From Limnobaculum xujianqingii (GTDB lineage: Bacteria > Pseudomonadota > Gammaproteobacteria > Enterobacterales > Enterobacteriaceae): a stretch of 64,000 nucleotides of DNA. This document shows, piece after piece, positions 1 through 8,502 of the stretch. The notes under the pieces were generated by a model, which did not search any database, had not been told where the DNA came from, and saw only the letters and a program-made list of their open reading frames with translations. Every line of letters starts with the position of its first letter. Positions within the stretch are counted from its first letter, which is position 1. The DNA is taken from assembly GCF_013394855.1 (NCBI RefSeq), contig NZ_JABMLK010000001.1:2251501-2315500 (forward strand). Direction: 5' to 3'. The position numbers and the translations under genes were made by a program.

Positions 1-1039
1 ACCAATAGTCAGCTCAATTAGGGTATCAACAGTAAGTCCGCCATGAATAGTTACCGAATTACCAATCACATTCGAGACGCTGCCCGTTACGGTATAGTCC
101 CCATCTGATAAAACCGCCACATCCTCAGCCGGAACCACCAGACTCCAGGTTCCATCTTCCAATACTGTTCCCGAATAATTCTGACCATTGAGGTTGATAG
201 TAACTATTTGGCCTTCTTCAACATTGTTCGTATTGCCTGTAACAGTCATCGCCTGAGCGATTTCCTGCAAGTTAATATAGTTATCACCAGTAAATGCGTT
301 GATAATTAAAGTTGGGAGATTAGTGTTTACATCCAGCGTAATGTTATGGTCAACCGAGATACTATTACCTACACTGTCAGACAGGCTGGCACTGATAGTA
401 TAATCACCATCTGCCAGTACACTGATATCCGCCGACGGAATAGAGAGACTCCAGGTGCCATCGCTCTGTACCGTAGTGGTATAGTCTGTGCCTTCCAGAG
501 TGACAGTCACTGTCCGGCCACTATCAGCAACATCTGCGGTTCCACTGACCACCACAGAAGAAGCCGCTTCCACAGCATTAATGATATCGTCACCTGATAT
601 TGGAGCAACCGTCAGAAATACTTGTGTATCTACCGCGATTAGCTTGGTTTGCGTACTGTTGTTCCCGGCCAGATCGCTGGCACTTAATACAATACCTATC
701 TCTCCCTGAGGGAGGGCTCTTAAATCTATCGATGGGATTTCAATACTCCACAAACCACTACCATCGGCAACCGTGGTATAAGTGATGTTATTTAACACCA
801 GCGTAATAGGCTGTCCGATTTCCAGATCGATATAACTTCCAGTTATGACAAGAGGATTGAGGCTTTCAGGCCCGCTGATAATGTTATCTATTGCTATCGG
901 ATCCGTAGTCAAAGTGGGAGGTATGGTATCCACAAAGAAGTCCTGTTGGGGCGCAATACCATAGTTTCCCAGTCCGTCAGCAGCAGCAACAGTAATCGTA
1001 ATAGTGCCGTTATTAAGCTGTTGTAGAATCTCGGGGGGG
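1..1039 (-). pseudogene. Ig-like repeat adhesin, out-of-frame continuation (runs off window)
   Basis: On the minus strand, one frame stays open from about 1039 down to base 1 and encodes at least three more Ig-like units of about 100 residues. Each unit has the pattern W-S-(L/I)-x-(I/V)-P, then a VDT or DVNT linker, then GD(D/N)xIN. The frame has no start of its own. It joins the upstream part (1013-2425) if one G is removed from the G7 run at 1033-1039: the protein then reads NWVLDLPP followed by EILQQLNNGTITITV without a break. This is therefore the next part of the same giant BapA-type adhesin, whose C-terminus lies beyond the window. Either the gene is frameshifted, the run is phase-variable, or the assembly has a one-base error. 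The open frame across 1 kb argues that any inactivation is recent. Confidence 0.7.
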
Positions 1040-2425
1040 TAAATCCAATACCCAGTTGCCATTAACATCAACCTGAGCTACATAGGTATGCCCCCCAGCC
1101 TCAGGAGCAACTAATATTGCCCATTTACCACTGCTGTCTCGTTGTGTTATAGCGTGCTGATTAACATTCAAGCCACCAATATTCACCACAACAGTTTGAT
1201 TTTCTCCATAGGAATTAGTTACACCGCTAAGCTGCTGGGGCTGCGTGATATCACTGCTATTCAGAATATCGTCATTAAAAGGGATATTTAACGTAGGAGC
1301 GGGAGGTACAAGTGCCATAGTTACAGACTGACTTGCGCTGGCACTATTCCCAGCAGAGTCAGTAGCGACAGCTGTTAATGTATATATTTCATTACTCATG
1401 CCGCTTAACGTATCTGGTGGTAACTCTACACTCCACATACCTTGCTCATCAGCTTTCGTCATATACTGTTGATTATTATAAGTTACTAATATTGATGTTC
1501 CTGGCTCAGATGTTCCGGTAATGAAGATAGAGTTATGTGATTCAGCCAGATTAACAACATTATCTGGTGTCATAGGATTAACAGTAACTACAGGTGGAAT
1601 TGTATCGACTAAAAAAACCGTTGAAACCGTTCCTGTCAGACCAGCACTATTAGCCGCCACTACTGTTACAGGCACTTCCCCTTGTGCCAGAGAAGTTAAG
1701 ATGGATGGCGAAAGAATTAAACTCCAGTTACCGTTATCATCTACATTTGCCATGTATGTATTTCCGGCAATAGATACGGTTACGCTTTGTCCGGAGCCTG
1801 TTATACCTGTTGTACCACTTATTACCTGCTCATTTTGACTTTCAACGAGATTTAACAGGTTATCTGTAAAAGGCGGAACAATGGTTGGAGCAGGGGGAAT
1901 GGAGGGTTGAGGGTCATCAGTAGATATATCGATAAAAGACCCCTTACTACTATTGTTAGCAATAGCAATTCCTGTCCCCAGTATGGCTAAGGCCCCCAAT
2001 CCCAATGGGAAGAGATAATCTGAACTATGTTGCTCTCCCAGATAAAGAGGCGAAATATCCTCCATTATTTGATATTCCGGAATAAGTACATTAACTTCCT
2101 GACTTTCCGGGAATGTAACATGTACAATCCCCTGTGCATCATCAGTAAAAACTAATTCACTATGAGTTCCATCTACTTCAAAAAAGTAATCTTTACATAT
2201 TACGACAGAGCCATCCGCCATATGTATAATAAGATCATTGCCTTGACGTTCATAACGAACAACCGTTTTCACATCACCATGAATATCAATAATCGATGGT
2301 TCTGTTAATGCTATAGTCTGAGTTCCGGAAAAAAGCGTAACCGAAGAAATAAAATTACCGCCCTCTCTGGACAAAATATTAATTTTATTATTCATTGAAT
2401 AATTTGAATTATTATCACTATCCAT
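1013..2425 (-). CDS. BapA-type giant surface adhesin, N-terminal part with prefix domain and Ig-like repeats
   Basis: The gene encodes 470 residues before a stop caused by the shift at 1033-1039. ATG at 2425 is chosen because GGGGA sits just upstream; a TTG twelve bases earlier is the alternative. Residues ~15-120 resemble the BapA prefix-like domain (RYERQGNDLIIHMADGS, then FFEVDGTHSELVF). A hydrophobic stretch follows at ~140-160 (LFPLGLGALAILGTGIAIA), then Ig-like units with the NWSL and MWSVELPP signatures and VDTIPP linkers. Such proteins are exported by type I secretion and mediate cell-cell adhesion and biofilm; that is family knowledge. No secretion genes are in the window, and they may lie past base 1. 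The last unit contains an extra ~27-residue segment between two half-units (VNIGG ... EAGGHTYVAQVD), so repeat shuffling is likely. Confidence 0.75.
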   Translation of the reverse strand: MDSDNNSNYSMNNKINILSREGGNFISSVTLFSGTQTIALTEPSIIDIHGDVKTVVRYERQGNDLIIHMADGSVVICKDYFFEVDGTHSELVFTDDAQGIVHVTFPESQEVNVLIPEYQIMEDISPLYLGEQHSSDYLFPLGLGALAILGTGIAIANNSSKGSFIDISTDDPQPSIPPAPTIVPPFTDNLLNLVESQNEQVISGTTGITGSGQSVTVSIAGNTYMANVDDNGNWSLILSPSILTSLAQGEVPVTVVAANSAGLTGTVSTVFLVDTIPPVVTVNPMTPDNVVNLAESHNSIFITGTSEPGTSILVTYNNQQYMTKADEQGMWSVELPPDTLSGMSNEIYTLTAVATDSAGNSASASQSVTMALVPPAPTLNIPFNDDILNSSDITQPQQLSGVTNSYGENQTVVVNIGGLNVNQHAITQRDSSGKWAILVAPEAGGHTYVAQVDVNGNWVLDLPPRDSTTA

Positions 2426-3527
2426 ACCATTCCCCAAAATATAAAGCTATGCAGGTTAAAAAATCTCACACACTTAATGAGATAAATTATGGTATGAGTT
2501 AAAAATAATTCCATCCGTTAAATAATCATCAATAAAAATTAAAATCAGGGAAGATAAATATATTTACTTCAATAAAATCAACCAGAAAACAAATTAAACT
2601 TCAATTAAATAAATTAACACCAAACATACAATAACTAATTATAACAACATGATATAAATAGCCTTGTGCAATATTATTAATTTAAAGAAGCATGCCATAA
2701 TAAAACAGTAAAATCAGGTGATTGACAAAATTCAACTCATTAATAAAAAACAATAATAGAGAATGTTTTTACCACAACTTTCATTTAAATAATTAATATT
2801 TATTGAAAATAAAAAATTACCATAAATAAAACCAAGCGCCAGAAATAAAAAAACCTGCATAAAATCATTTTAAAATACTAACTTTAGTATTAGTTTACAT
2901 ATCATCATCGTCATATTTAATTGATAAGAAAAAGCAATCAATCATAAACGACATAAATATCACTATTAATAGGGAAATATCATCAAACTAATTTATAATG
3001 AAAATCGAATAATTTGCTACCAATAACAAGATAATACTACTACCGCTTATCCTGAATGTTCCAAGACAGAGATATGGTATAGTTATCTTGCCGCCTAATT
3101 CTGAAAGCTTAATATCAAGAAAACACATTTATTCAAAAGAATACGATCAAAAATAAGTGAAGATAATACAATAGACGATCCAGACGACAATCATCAATAT
3201 GAGAAAGATGTTGTGATAGCAGTGAGGTATCTTGTTGATGAGATGAATATTGTGCATGACAGAACAATCGTTTTTGAGATGCGCTTGCACATAACAGGAA
3301 GAACAATGTGAGTGTCTGGATTGGGAAAGCAAAAACCAAGGCAGCTTCTGGCTATTCTCCAGCAATGGGAGAACAGTGCGTCTCAATGGACCAGCGGATA
3401 CTATGTTTACGTAATCCTTTCATTTCGTGTTGTTTATTCCAGGTTCATGCCGGCGAGCCTCCCGCAGAGATTTTTAACGGGAAAAAGAAAACTAAAAAAT
3501 AGGTCAGATTTTTATCTTGATACAAAA
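2426..3527. other. AT-rich intergenic region, no supported gene
   Basis: About 1.1 kb of very AT-rich DNA lies upstream of the adhesin gene. It probably holds the adhesin promoter and long leader, but no single site stands out. A 68-codon frame without an ATG start at its beginning runs on the plus strand from 3105 to 3311. It reads like protein (YEKDVVIAVRYLVDEMNIV) and could be a gene remnant, but no family is recognised. Confidence 0.4.
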
Positions 3528-4130
3528 CTATTTCTTAATCACTTCACCATTCTTAAAAGAGTAAGTACTTTTTTGTTTGCCATCTTCATACCATGAAAGC
3601 CATAAACCATCTGATAGACCATTTAAAAATTGACCTTCTTCTTCTTTTTGACCATTAAGATACCAAGAGGTGTAAGAACCTTCTTTCTTTCCATTAACAT
3701 AATTTAATTCAATCCATTTTTCACCATTCACAGGATACCAGGCAAAACTTGCCCCATGTGGCTTACCATCTAAATAGTTTGTTTCACTAAATTTAACCCC
3801 ATTAGCCGCCCACATCGTTTTTGTTCCTTCAATGGGTACCGAATCAAATTCTTTTAATGAGGTTGTTTTAACCTTATACGGGTCAGTTAATTTAAGTGTA
3901 TCTGTAGGATCAGCCTGTTCAGAAAGCACATAAAAGTCCTGAATAAGAGAGCTACCGTCAGAGTTGTTTTGTAGAACAGTTCTATAATAATAAGCATCTG
4001 TGGTTTTTCCTGAACACAAGTTCTCTGACATGTCGAAATAAGCAACAATTTGCTCAGTATAGTTATTCGTGTTGTTTGCCCAAACCGTAAAAGGTAACCA
4101 AAATAGAACTAAAATGAGTATTTTTTTCAT
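3528..4130 (-). CDS. secreted MORN-repeat protein, YwqK-like
   Basis: 200 residues. The N-terminus (MKKILILVLFWLPFTVWA) is a typical signal peptide with cleavage after VWA, so the product is periplasmic or outside the cell. The second half is a series of MORN/YwqK-type repeats: GKPHGASFAWYPVNGEKW, GKKEGSYTSWYLNGQKEEE, GLSDGLWLSWYEDGKQK. Such repeats occur in the YwqK antitoxin-like family and in many secreted proteins of unknown role. No partner toxin gene is visible next to it, so an antitoxin role is not supported. It is the last chromosomal gene before the left end of the integrated element and may be lineage-specific. Confidence 0.65.
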   Translation of the reverse strand: MKKILILVLFWLPFTVWANNTNNYTEQIVAYFDMSENLCSGKTTDAYYYRTVLQNNSDGSSLIQDFYVLSEQADPTDTLKLTDPYKVKTTSLKEFDSVPIEGTKTMWAANGVKFSETNYLDGKPHGASFAWYPVNGEKWIELNYVNGKKEGSYTSWYLNGQKEEEGQFLNGLSDGLWLSWYEDGKQKSTYSFKNGEVIKK

Positions 4131-4299
4131 TGTGAATCTTCCCTGTGTTTTATTAATTCTTTTTGCACACTATTATCAACATCTAACTAGTTATAATGCC
4201 ATGCATAAACCCTTTTGACGGTATAAATTTAACCTAACCGGAAGTATCGTCAATTAATGCTGTATGGCAATAGACAGAAAAAAACACATAGCTACTGAA

Positions 4300-4333
4300 T
4301 TTCAGGCATAAAAAAAGACGTCCGTAGACGTCT
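4300..4333. repeat. 34-bp direct repeat, left copy (native leuU terminator outside the element)
   Basis: Identical to 17791-17824. It contains an A7 run followed by GACGTC-CGTA-GACGTC, which on the minus strand is a hairpin plus T7: the intrinsic terminator of tRNA-Leu. The similarity extends ten bases to the left with one mismatch. Before integration the tRNA would have read directly into this copy, so it marks the chromosome side of the left junction. A degenerate tRNA 3' end follows at 4347-4370. Confidence 0.8.
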
Positions 4334-4346
4334 GTTTACTTCATAT

Positions 4347-4370
4347 TGGTACGAGGACGGGTCTCGACTT
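4347..4370. other. degenerate attL core (tRNA-Leu 3' end remnant)
   Basis: The sequence TGGTACGAGGACGGG repeats the CCA-proximal end of tRNA-Leu at 17838-17853 (TGGTACCGAGGACGGG) with one C missing, then diverges. This is where the left attachment core should be for integration into the tRNA 3' end. The base loss and divergence suggest that the site has decayed. Confidence 0.6.
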
Positions 4371-4419
4371 TAATTACATCTCAATGATAAATAATGCATA
4401 AATTAATAAAAACATTTTT

Positions 4420-4440
4420 ATACCATCATTTATACCATCA
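4420..4440. repeat. candidate integrase arm-type site, left end
   Basis: Two tandem TACCATCA units (ATACCATCATTTATACCATC) lie just inside the left end. The same 21-bp block, with one mismatch, is at 17704-17724 beside the integrase start. Repeated short sites at both ends of an element are typical of integrase arm binding. Confidence 0.5.
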
Positions 4441-4513
4441 AAATAATTTTCTTCTCATCTTATTTGATGCTATCTAACTCTTACTTGCGTATCTTTAGGT
4501 CGCTTAAATATAA

Positions 4514-4891
4514 CTATTTAGCGGCCTTGGTATTTGTCTCTCCCAGTTCCTTTTTTATGTGCTTTGCAAAAAGTGCCAATGTAAATATCCCAATAACTAA
4601 ACCACCAATATATAAAGGCCATCCAGAAAACGCAGCTAATGAATGTAATCCACCAATTTCCTTAGCCGCTTCCCCCATTTCATAGGAGATATACATACCA
4701 TTAATCACCAGACCATACGCGACAGGAAGACCCGCAAGAACAACAACAGCAAAACGAAAGTATTGCTTCCTTTTAAACGTAGTAACGCCTGTAAGCCCGA
4801 ATAGCATTAAAACAATAGTAAATGTAATTATTTGCGTTACATTCCCTGATAGCTGACCATACGCTTTTCCAACCGTAATTATATTTTCCAT
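4514..4891 (-). CDS. small integral membrane protein of unknown function
   Basis: 125 residues, with a good ribosome site (GGGAGAG) before ATG at 4891. Three to four hydrophobic segments are evident: ~18-38 (ITFTIVLMLFGLTGV), ~46-68 (FRFAVVVLAGLPVAYGLVING) and ~90-110 (WPLYIGGLVIGIFTLALFA). The C-terminus is charged (KHIKKELGETNTKAAK). No family is recognised. It is the left-most gene of the element, separated from the rest by the repeat region, a position where satellites often carry cargo. That position is the only hint of a role. Confidence 0.6.
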   Translation of the reverse strand: MENIITVGKAYGQLSGNVTQIITFTIVLMLFGLTGVTTFKRKQYFRFAVVVLAGLPVAYGLVINGMYISYEMGEAAKEIGGLHSLAAFSGWPLYIGGLVIGIFTLALFAKHIKKELGETNTKAAK

Positions 4892-4950
4892 ATCTCTCCC
4901 ATATATCCCTATTACATAATTTCAAGGCAAATTATCATGCTAAATTAATC

Positions 4951-5484
4951 ATTTGACGAGCTTCCATCAGAAACTCTAATCAATCCTAACATAGAAAGGG
5001 ATTCAGCTACTTACCTACAGTTAATCCGTCAAACCCTGTCAAGAAATTGTGCCTGTAATAGAAAATGACGAACCAGTAACTTTTAGAGAAATTTGTTTGA
5101 CCTGCTTCAACTCCAAATATTAACTAAGGCCGCTAAGAGCAAGGGATTATGCTGAGTACTTGCCGCAAATCTGTCTAAGTCTGTATAACTTAATAAAACT
5201 AAATCAGGTATCAGTCTCAGAATAATTTAGGACATAACCAATGCTTAAATATGGCTTCAGGCCAGTAATGGCACACACTTGCGTTATTATCAGGTTTTTA
5301 ATCCGTCATAATCAGTCCTAAATTTTAACTATCAACAGAGGGTGAGAAAGCGGCTATTTGTTGAGATAATTTGTTTGACGAGCTTTACTATGAAATTTTG
5401 TCTAACATCAGACATAGCAAGGATTATAGCTCTTTTCTGACGCTCAACTTGTCCAAGTCTGTCAAGGTAAATAAAGCTAAATCA
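4951..5484. repeat. three imperfect ~100-120-bp direct repeats
   Basis: Repeat units lie at about 4951-5045, 5091-5208 and 5368-5484. Each starts TTTGAC(C/G)nGCTT, has CAnAG(C/A)AAGGGATT in the middle, and ends near GTCnAAnnCTGTCAAG. The second and third units align over their whole length and both end in AATAAA(A/G)CTAAATCA. No reading frame is shared. The third unit ends at the stop codon of the 62-residue gene at 5482. Function unknown: non-coding RNA units, protein-binding repeats or duplicated gene remnants are possible. Confidence 0.5.
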
Positions 5485-5670
5485 TCTGCGGGGGGCTAGT
5501 TTCTTCCACTGGTAAGCTGGCGCTTTCATTCTTTGGCGATGGAGCTTTTTAGCAGCCAGTGTTGTCGCTATTCTCGTCCTAATCTCTAACAGGTCTTTGC
5601 CATCCAAGGTTAAGCCCTGCTGATTAGCGACCTCAATTAGTGTTAATTCGACTGTCTGATGGTCTAACAT
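5482..5670 (-). CDS. small hypothetical protein
   Basis: 62 residues, mostly helical and strongly basic at the C-terminus (KKLHRQRMKAPAYQWKKLAPRR). ATG at 5670 is preceded by GAGG at good spacing. The composition (acidic N-terminal half, basic tail) would fit a small nucleic-acid-binding accessory protein, but no family is recognised. It stands alone between the ~100-120-bp repeats and the leftward iteron cluster. Confidence 0.45.
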   Translation of the reverse strand: MLDHQTVELTLIEVANQQGLTLDGKDLLEIRTRIATTLAAKKLHRQRMKAPAYQWKKLAPRR

Positions 5671-5696
5671 GATGTACCTCTGAGAACTACGCTGTT

Positions 5697-6059
5697 ATGA
5701 GTACCTATTATCGTTTGTCATGTTATCCGCATAAAGCATTAGGCTGCTCTTTGGCGGTTTCCACTTCGGTTTCCAGTAAAATACTTGCGTTTTCTTGCGG
5801 TCTGGGTGGTAACTTTTTACTGATAAAAAATATACTAAACTCTTTATATCAGTGGGCTTATAGCTTGGTTCGCACTTAGTTCGCAGTGTGGATTTTTCTG
5901 CGTACTATTGCGGATTTTTATCGCCGTTCCTGTGTGTACTTTTCATGTAGGAATACTGCTCTATCCCACCCTATTAATGCTAAGGTTGCGGTAAGAGTCG
6001 CGTTTAAAAAACTTTGGTTTTCTTGGGGTTCGCATGGAAACTTTTTGCACCCTAATTAG
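5697..6059 (+). pseudogene. possible decayed satellite ORF with in-frame stops
   Basis: A 60-codon frame from ATG 5697 ends in TAG at 5877. The same frame then stays open for 59 more codons to a second TAG at 6057, and again to a TAA near 6133. The translated text (QWAYSLVRT, then FAVWIFLRTIADFYRR, then FSWGSHGNFLHPN) looks protein-like across the stops. Short sequences such as GGTAACTTTT recur in it. No family is identified with confidence and the ribosome site is weak, so this may be chance. Confidence 0.25.
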
Positions 6060-6157
6060 TTGATTAACCCTGTCAGGATTTGGTTTACAGCTTGGTTTGC
6101 AGTGGTAACTCTTGGTGGTAACTTTTCATACTGGTAACCAAAATATACCCACCAAAA

Positions 6158-6173
6158 TGTGATACTCATCACA
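6158..6173. promoter_or_regulatory. CRP-like palindrome beside left iteron cluster
   Basis: TGTGATACTCATCACA matches the CRP consensus TGTGA-N6-TCACA exactly. It lies 32 bp outside the iteron block starting at 6206. Its mirror partner at 9735-9750 has the same 32-bp spacing. Confidence 0.5.
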
Positions 6174-6202
6174 CTATATCTTTTGTATATAAGCAAAAGT
6201 GC

Positions 6203-6324
6203 GTCGGTTTGGTCGGTTGGTCGGTTTTTTATGTAAAAATTGTTATTTATTAATTAGTTATATTGAATAAAAAAACCGACTCTGGATTTTTCAAGGTCGG
6301 TTTTTGCTTTCTAAGGTCGGTTTT
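6203..6324. repeat. GGTCGGTT iteron cluster 1 (candidate replication origin half)
   Basis: Three tandem copies (6203-6230) are followed by a ~43-bp AT-rich spacer, one inverted copy (AAAAACCGAC, 6271-6280) and two direct copies (AAGGTCGGTTTT at 6293 and 6313). The block 6206-6228 is a perfect inverted repeat of 9680-9702. P4-type alpha proteins initiate replication by binding short repeats in ori and crr, and this arrangement fits such a site. Confidence 0.6.
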
Positions 6325-6369
6325 ATTGTGAATTAATAGATACATTCTCTTGATTCTAACTTTTTAGTC

Positions 6370-6612
6370 TTATTTAAATGATTTTTTACTTACTACTTTT
6401 GATTCCCTCACTAACTCAGCAACAATTGAGGATATTTGGGAACTGACCCCGTATTTTTCACTTTCGTACACATAAGAGGTGCCGTTAATTACTCTGCCTG
6501 CCAGAGTTCCATTCTCAATCCATTTTTTAATGGTTCGATTATCCGGCTCAGAACCGGATGAGAACCCACGGGTTTTCCATTGGCTTGCTTTCATTAATTT
6601 ATCATTAGGCAT
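6370..6612 (-). CDS. excisionase-like DNA-binding protein
   Basis: 80 residues, with a strong ribosome site (AGAGGTGG) before ATG at 6612. The order of features resembles phage Xis proteins: an N-terminal winged-helix core (ASQWKTRGFSSGSEPDNRTIKKWIENG), then a wing with a small hairpin (GRVINGTSYVYESEKYG) and a basic tail (VVSKKSFK). Xis proteins bend DNA at the attachment site and direct excision. Here the gene is about 10 kb from the integrase and beside the left iteron cluster, which is an unusual place. AlpA could be the true directionality factor, and this protein could instead act at the origin. Confidence 0.5.
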   Translation of the reverse strand: MPNDKLMKASQWKTRGFSSGSEPDNRTIKKWIENGTLAGRVINGTSYVYESEKYGVSSQISSIVAELVRESKVVSKKSFK

Positions 6613-6653
6613 ATTCCACCTCTTGCTAAATTATTAATCAAAAACTTTAGGGG

Positions 6654-6878
6654 TTAATTTAGATAGATTAATTCAAGGAAGTCATAAACTTTTAGTATTT
6701 CTGCATAGGAATCGCAAGCAAAATACTCTCGTTTAAATGCTATTGCCGCCTGACCAGTAAAACAGAATACGAGTATCATCCAACCATCCCTTATCATCTG
6801 ATAGAATGGCTGCGGCTTACCGTTATGTAACTCATTGTTTTCATAGCAAAGCGTAAAATTGCGCTCTGCAAATACCCA
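6654..6878 (-). pseudogene. Rha-family phage regulator, C-terminal remnant
   Basis: An open frame of 74 codons without its own start begins just after a TAA at 6879-6881 and ends in TAA at 6654. It reads GKPQPFYQMIRDGWMILVF, then FTGQAAIAFKREYF. This matches the Rha signature (G-K-x-Q-P-x-x-x-M-T-R-D-G-x-x-x-L-x-x-G-F-T-G-x-x-A). The N-terminal half is missing, so this is a broken gene. Rha proteins interfere with phage growth when a host factor is absent. The assignment rests on this motif only. Confidence 0.45.
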
Positions 6879-6930
6879 TTATCTACAGGGTAAATTGCCA
6901 TTCAGAGAGTAATGATTATTAGAAAAGCAC

Positions 6931-7161
6931 TCAGCCTTTCAGAATACTTTGGCTTTCTTGGGGTCTGGCTGCGGATTGATTATCAACTGAACCGGAGCTA
7001 ATCCCTGTCTGACTCTGACTTTCTGCGTTATCCGCACTGCGGACATTTTGCGGACTTTCACTTACTACCCATCCTGCGGATTTAATCCTATTGCGGATGG
7101 TCTTCTCGTTGACCCCGTACTTATCAGCTATCGCACGAATGGAAAGCTGACCAGAGTGACA
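6931..7161 (-). pseudogene. 5'-truncated helix-turn-helix gene remnant
   Basis: An open minus-strand frame of 76 codons from 7161 to a TGA at 6931 has no start codon; a TAA lies immediately upstream at 7162-7164. The beginning (LSIRAIADKYGVNEKTIRNR followed by IKSAGW) is a clear helix-turn-helix of the kind found at the N-terminus of phage small terminase and KilA-type regulators. The rest is a low-complexity Ser/Gln-rich tail ending QSILKG. The start is lost, so it is probably inactive. It sits directly upstream of the Rha remnant in the same orientation. Confidence 0.5.
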
Positions 7162-7264
7162 TTAACAATTAATATATTTTGTTCAATTAAATGCCCTAAT
7201 ACTGAGTGTTATAAATAAATTATTATTGTATGCTAATAAATGTTTTTCATTACATAGGATGACT

Positions 7265-7426
7265 ATGAATTTAATTGATCTTGTCGCAGAAATAATTGAT
7301 TTCCAGATACAAAAAAATGGATGTCAACTTGAACTTTGCTACCAAGCTTATGATTGTAATAACTGTATTTATGAATCAATACCTCTACACAATATACTAA
7401 GAGATAAAAAATTGGCTGATGAATGA
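7265..7426 (+). CDS. small hypothetical protein with Cys cluster
   Basis: 53 residues from ATG 7265, preceded by AGGA; a start at 7259 is possible but leaves no spacing. The sequence is predominantly helical and acidic, with a C-x5-C-x2-C pattern (CYQAYDCNNC) that might bind metal. It is one of only two or three plus-strand genes in the element. No family is recognised. The upstream 60 bases are AT-rich and could hold its promoter. Confidence 0.4.
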   Translation: MNLIDLVAEIIDFQIQKNGCQLELCYQAYDCNNCIYESIPLHNILRDKKLADE

Positions 7427-7506
7427 TCTGTCAAAGAAGATAGGCACAACTTTCAGATTAATATCAAACAAAAAATTATTAATACATTGAAATATTTTAA
7501 TATTGC

Positions 7507-8502
7507 TCAAGAAGGATCTGTTAACTCAAGCTCAAATGTACCACCTTTTTTAGGCATGACTTGATCTACCATCTTAATAAATCGTTTCCAACCATATCCA
7601 CTAGATATAGCCAAGCGTTGAAGCATAACCAAAGAATGAAGATGTTGAGACAACATCGGATTGCCAATATCATCGGTTAACCACTGATGAAGCTTATTAT
7701 TTCTACTTCCTTTATCATTTTTAGGGGACTTTCTTTCAAGTTCTTTCAATACACCATCACCTAAACGCTCATAAACTAAGTCTCTTGTATAATGAGAAAC
7801 AACACTATATCTATTTTTACTCATTCCCTGCCATGGCCATCCCCTTAGTTTGTAAATATTTTCATAAAATTCATCAGGAAATTTCTTTGCCCACGCAGCT
7901 AACTCTTTACTGATGATTTTATTCAAATATTCTTGTAAAGCATCTCGCGGCCTAACCTCTTGATACCCTGTAGCTTCATCAACTAATGAAACTATACCTA
8001 CTCTAGCAAAGGCACGTATCAACATATCCGCGTGTTGAGCATATCTATATTCTTGCTCAGTACTCAGAATATTTAGATCTCTCGCAGTCAATATAGACTC
8101 GCATATTTCTTGTAAAACAATGGCTTCAAAGCCATCACTCAGACCATCTTTTCTTGGTGATACAGCCCCTATAAATTTAATTGGTGATTGAATGGCCGAT
8201 ACTAATTCATTGTTATTATTGTGATTAACCATCCTATGAGTAGCAATACGGCTAACCCCTTGACCCCGACCTTTCATTCCGATTGCGCTAGTCAACCCTC
8301 GTCCAGTAATTACTCTACGACCATCATCAAGAACAAAACATGGTATTTCTATATCAGCGATCTTAAGCGCTCCTCTATGAGTGGCCTTAGGAAGGTTCTT
8401 AGCTACAGCACCCATTCTAGCTATTTCAACTCTACGTTCAGGTGTTAATTTCTTAGCCCTCTCTTTTCCACCTTTAGAACGGCCATTCTCATTACTATCC
8501 AT
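7507..8502 (-). CDS. P63C-domain phage protein
   Basis: 331 residues. ATG at 8502 has AGGG upstream. The N-terminus is short and basic (GRSKGGKERAKKLTPERRVEIARMGA). Residues ~170-260 match the P63C domain: RDALQEYLNKIISKELAAW, then AKKFPDEFYENIYKLRGWPW. P63C proteins are common in phages and satellites, and their biochemical role is unknown. The gene is 163 bp downstream of the KilA-N gene in the same direction. Both lie inside the interval bounded by the mirrored iteron clusters, so a role in replication control or in interference with other phages is plausible. That role is inference. Confidence 0.75.
   Translation of the reverse strand: MDSNENGRSKGGKERAKKLTPERRVEIARMGAVAKNLPKATHRGALKIADIEIPCFVLDDGRRVITGRGLTSAIGMKGRGQGVSRIATHRMVNHNNNNELVSAIQSPIKFIGAVSPRKDGLSDGFEAIVLQEICESILTARDLNILSTEQEYRYAQHADMLIRAFARVGIVSLVDEATGYQEVRPRDALQEYLNKIISKELAAWAKKFPDEFYENIYKLRGWPWQGMSKNRYSVVSHYTRDLVYERLGDGVLKELERKSPKNDKGSRNNKLHQWLTDDIGNPMLSQHLHSLVMLQRLAISSGYGWKRFIKMVDQVMPKKGGTFELELTDPS

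Noticed and set aside
3105..3311. 68-codon protein-like frame upstream of the adhesin
   Set aside because: There is no start codon near its beginning and no recognised family; chance in AT-rich DNA cannot be excluded.
3308..3596. Overlapping 64- and 94-codon plus-strand frames
   Set aside because: They overlap each other, have poor ribosome sites, and the longer one runs into the YwqK-like gene on the opposite strand.
3528..4130. YwqK-like protein considered as the antitoxin of a toxin-antitoxin pair
   Set aside because: It has a signal peptide, and no candidate toxin gene is adjacent.
6203..6324. GGTCGGTT array considered as a CRISPR array
   Set aside because: Units are only 8-12 bp, spacing is irregular, orientation is mixed and no cas gene is present. 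An iteron cluster explains it better.
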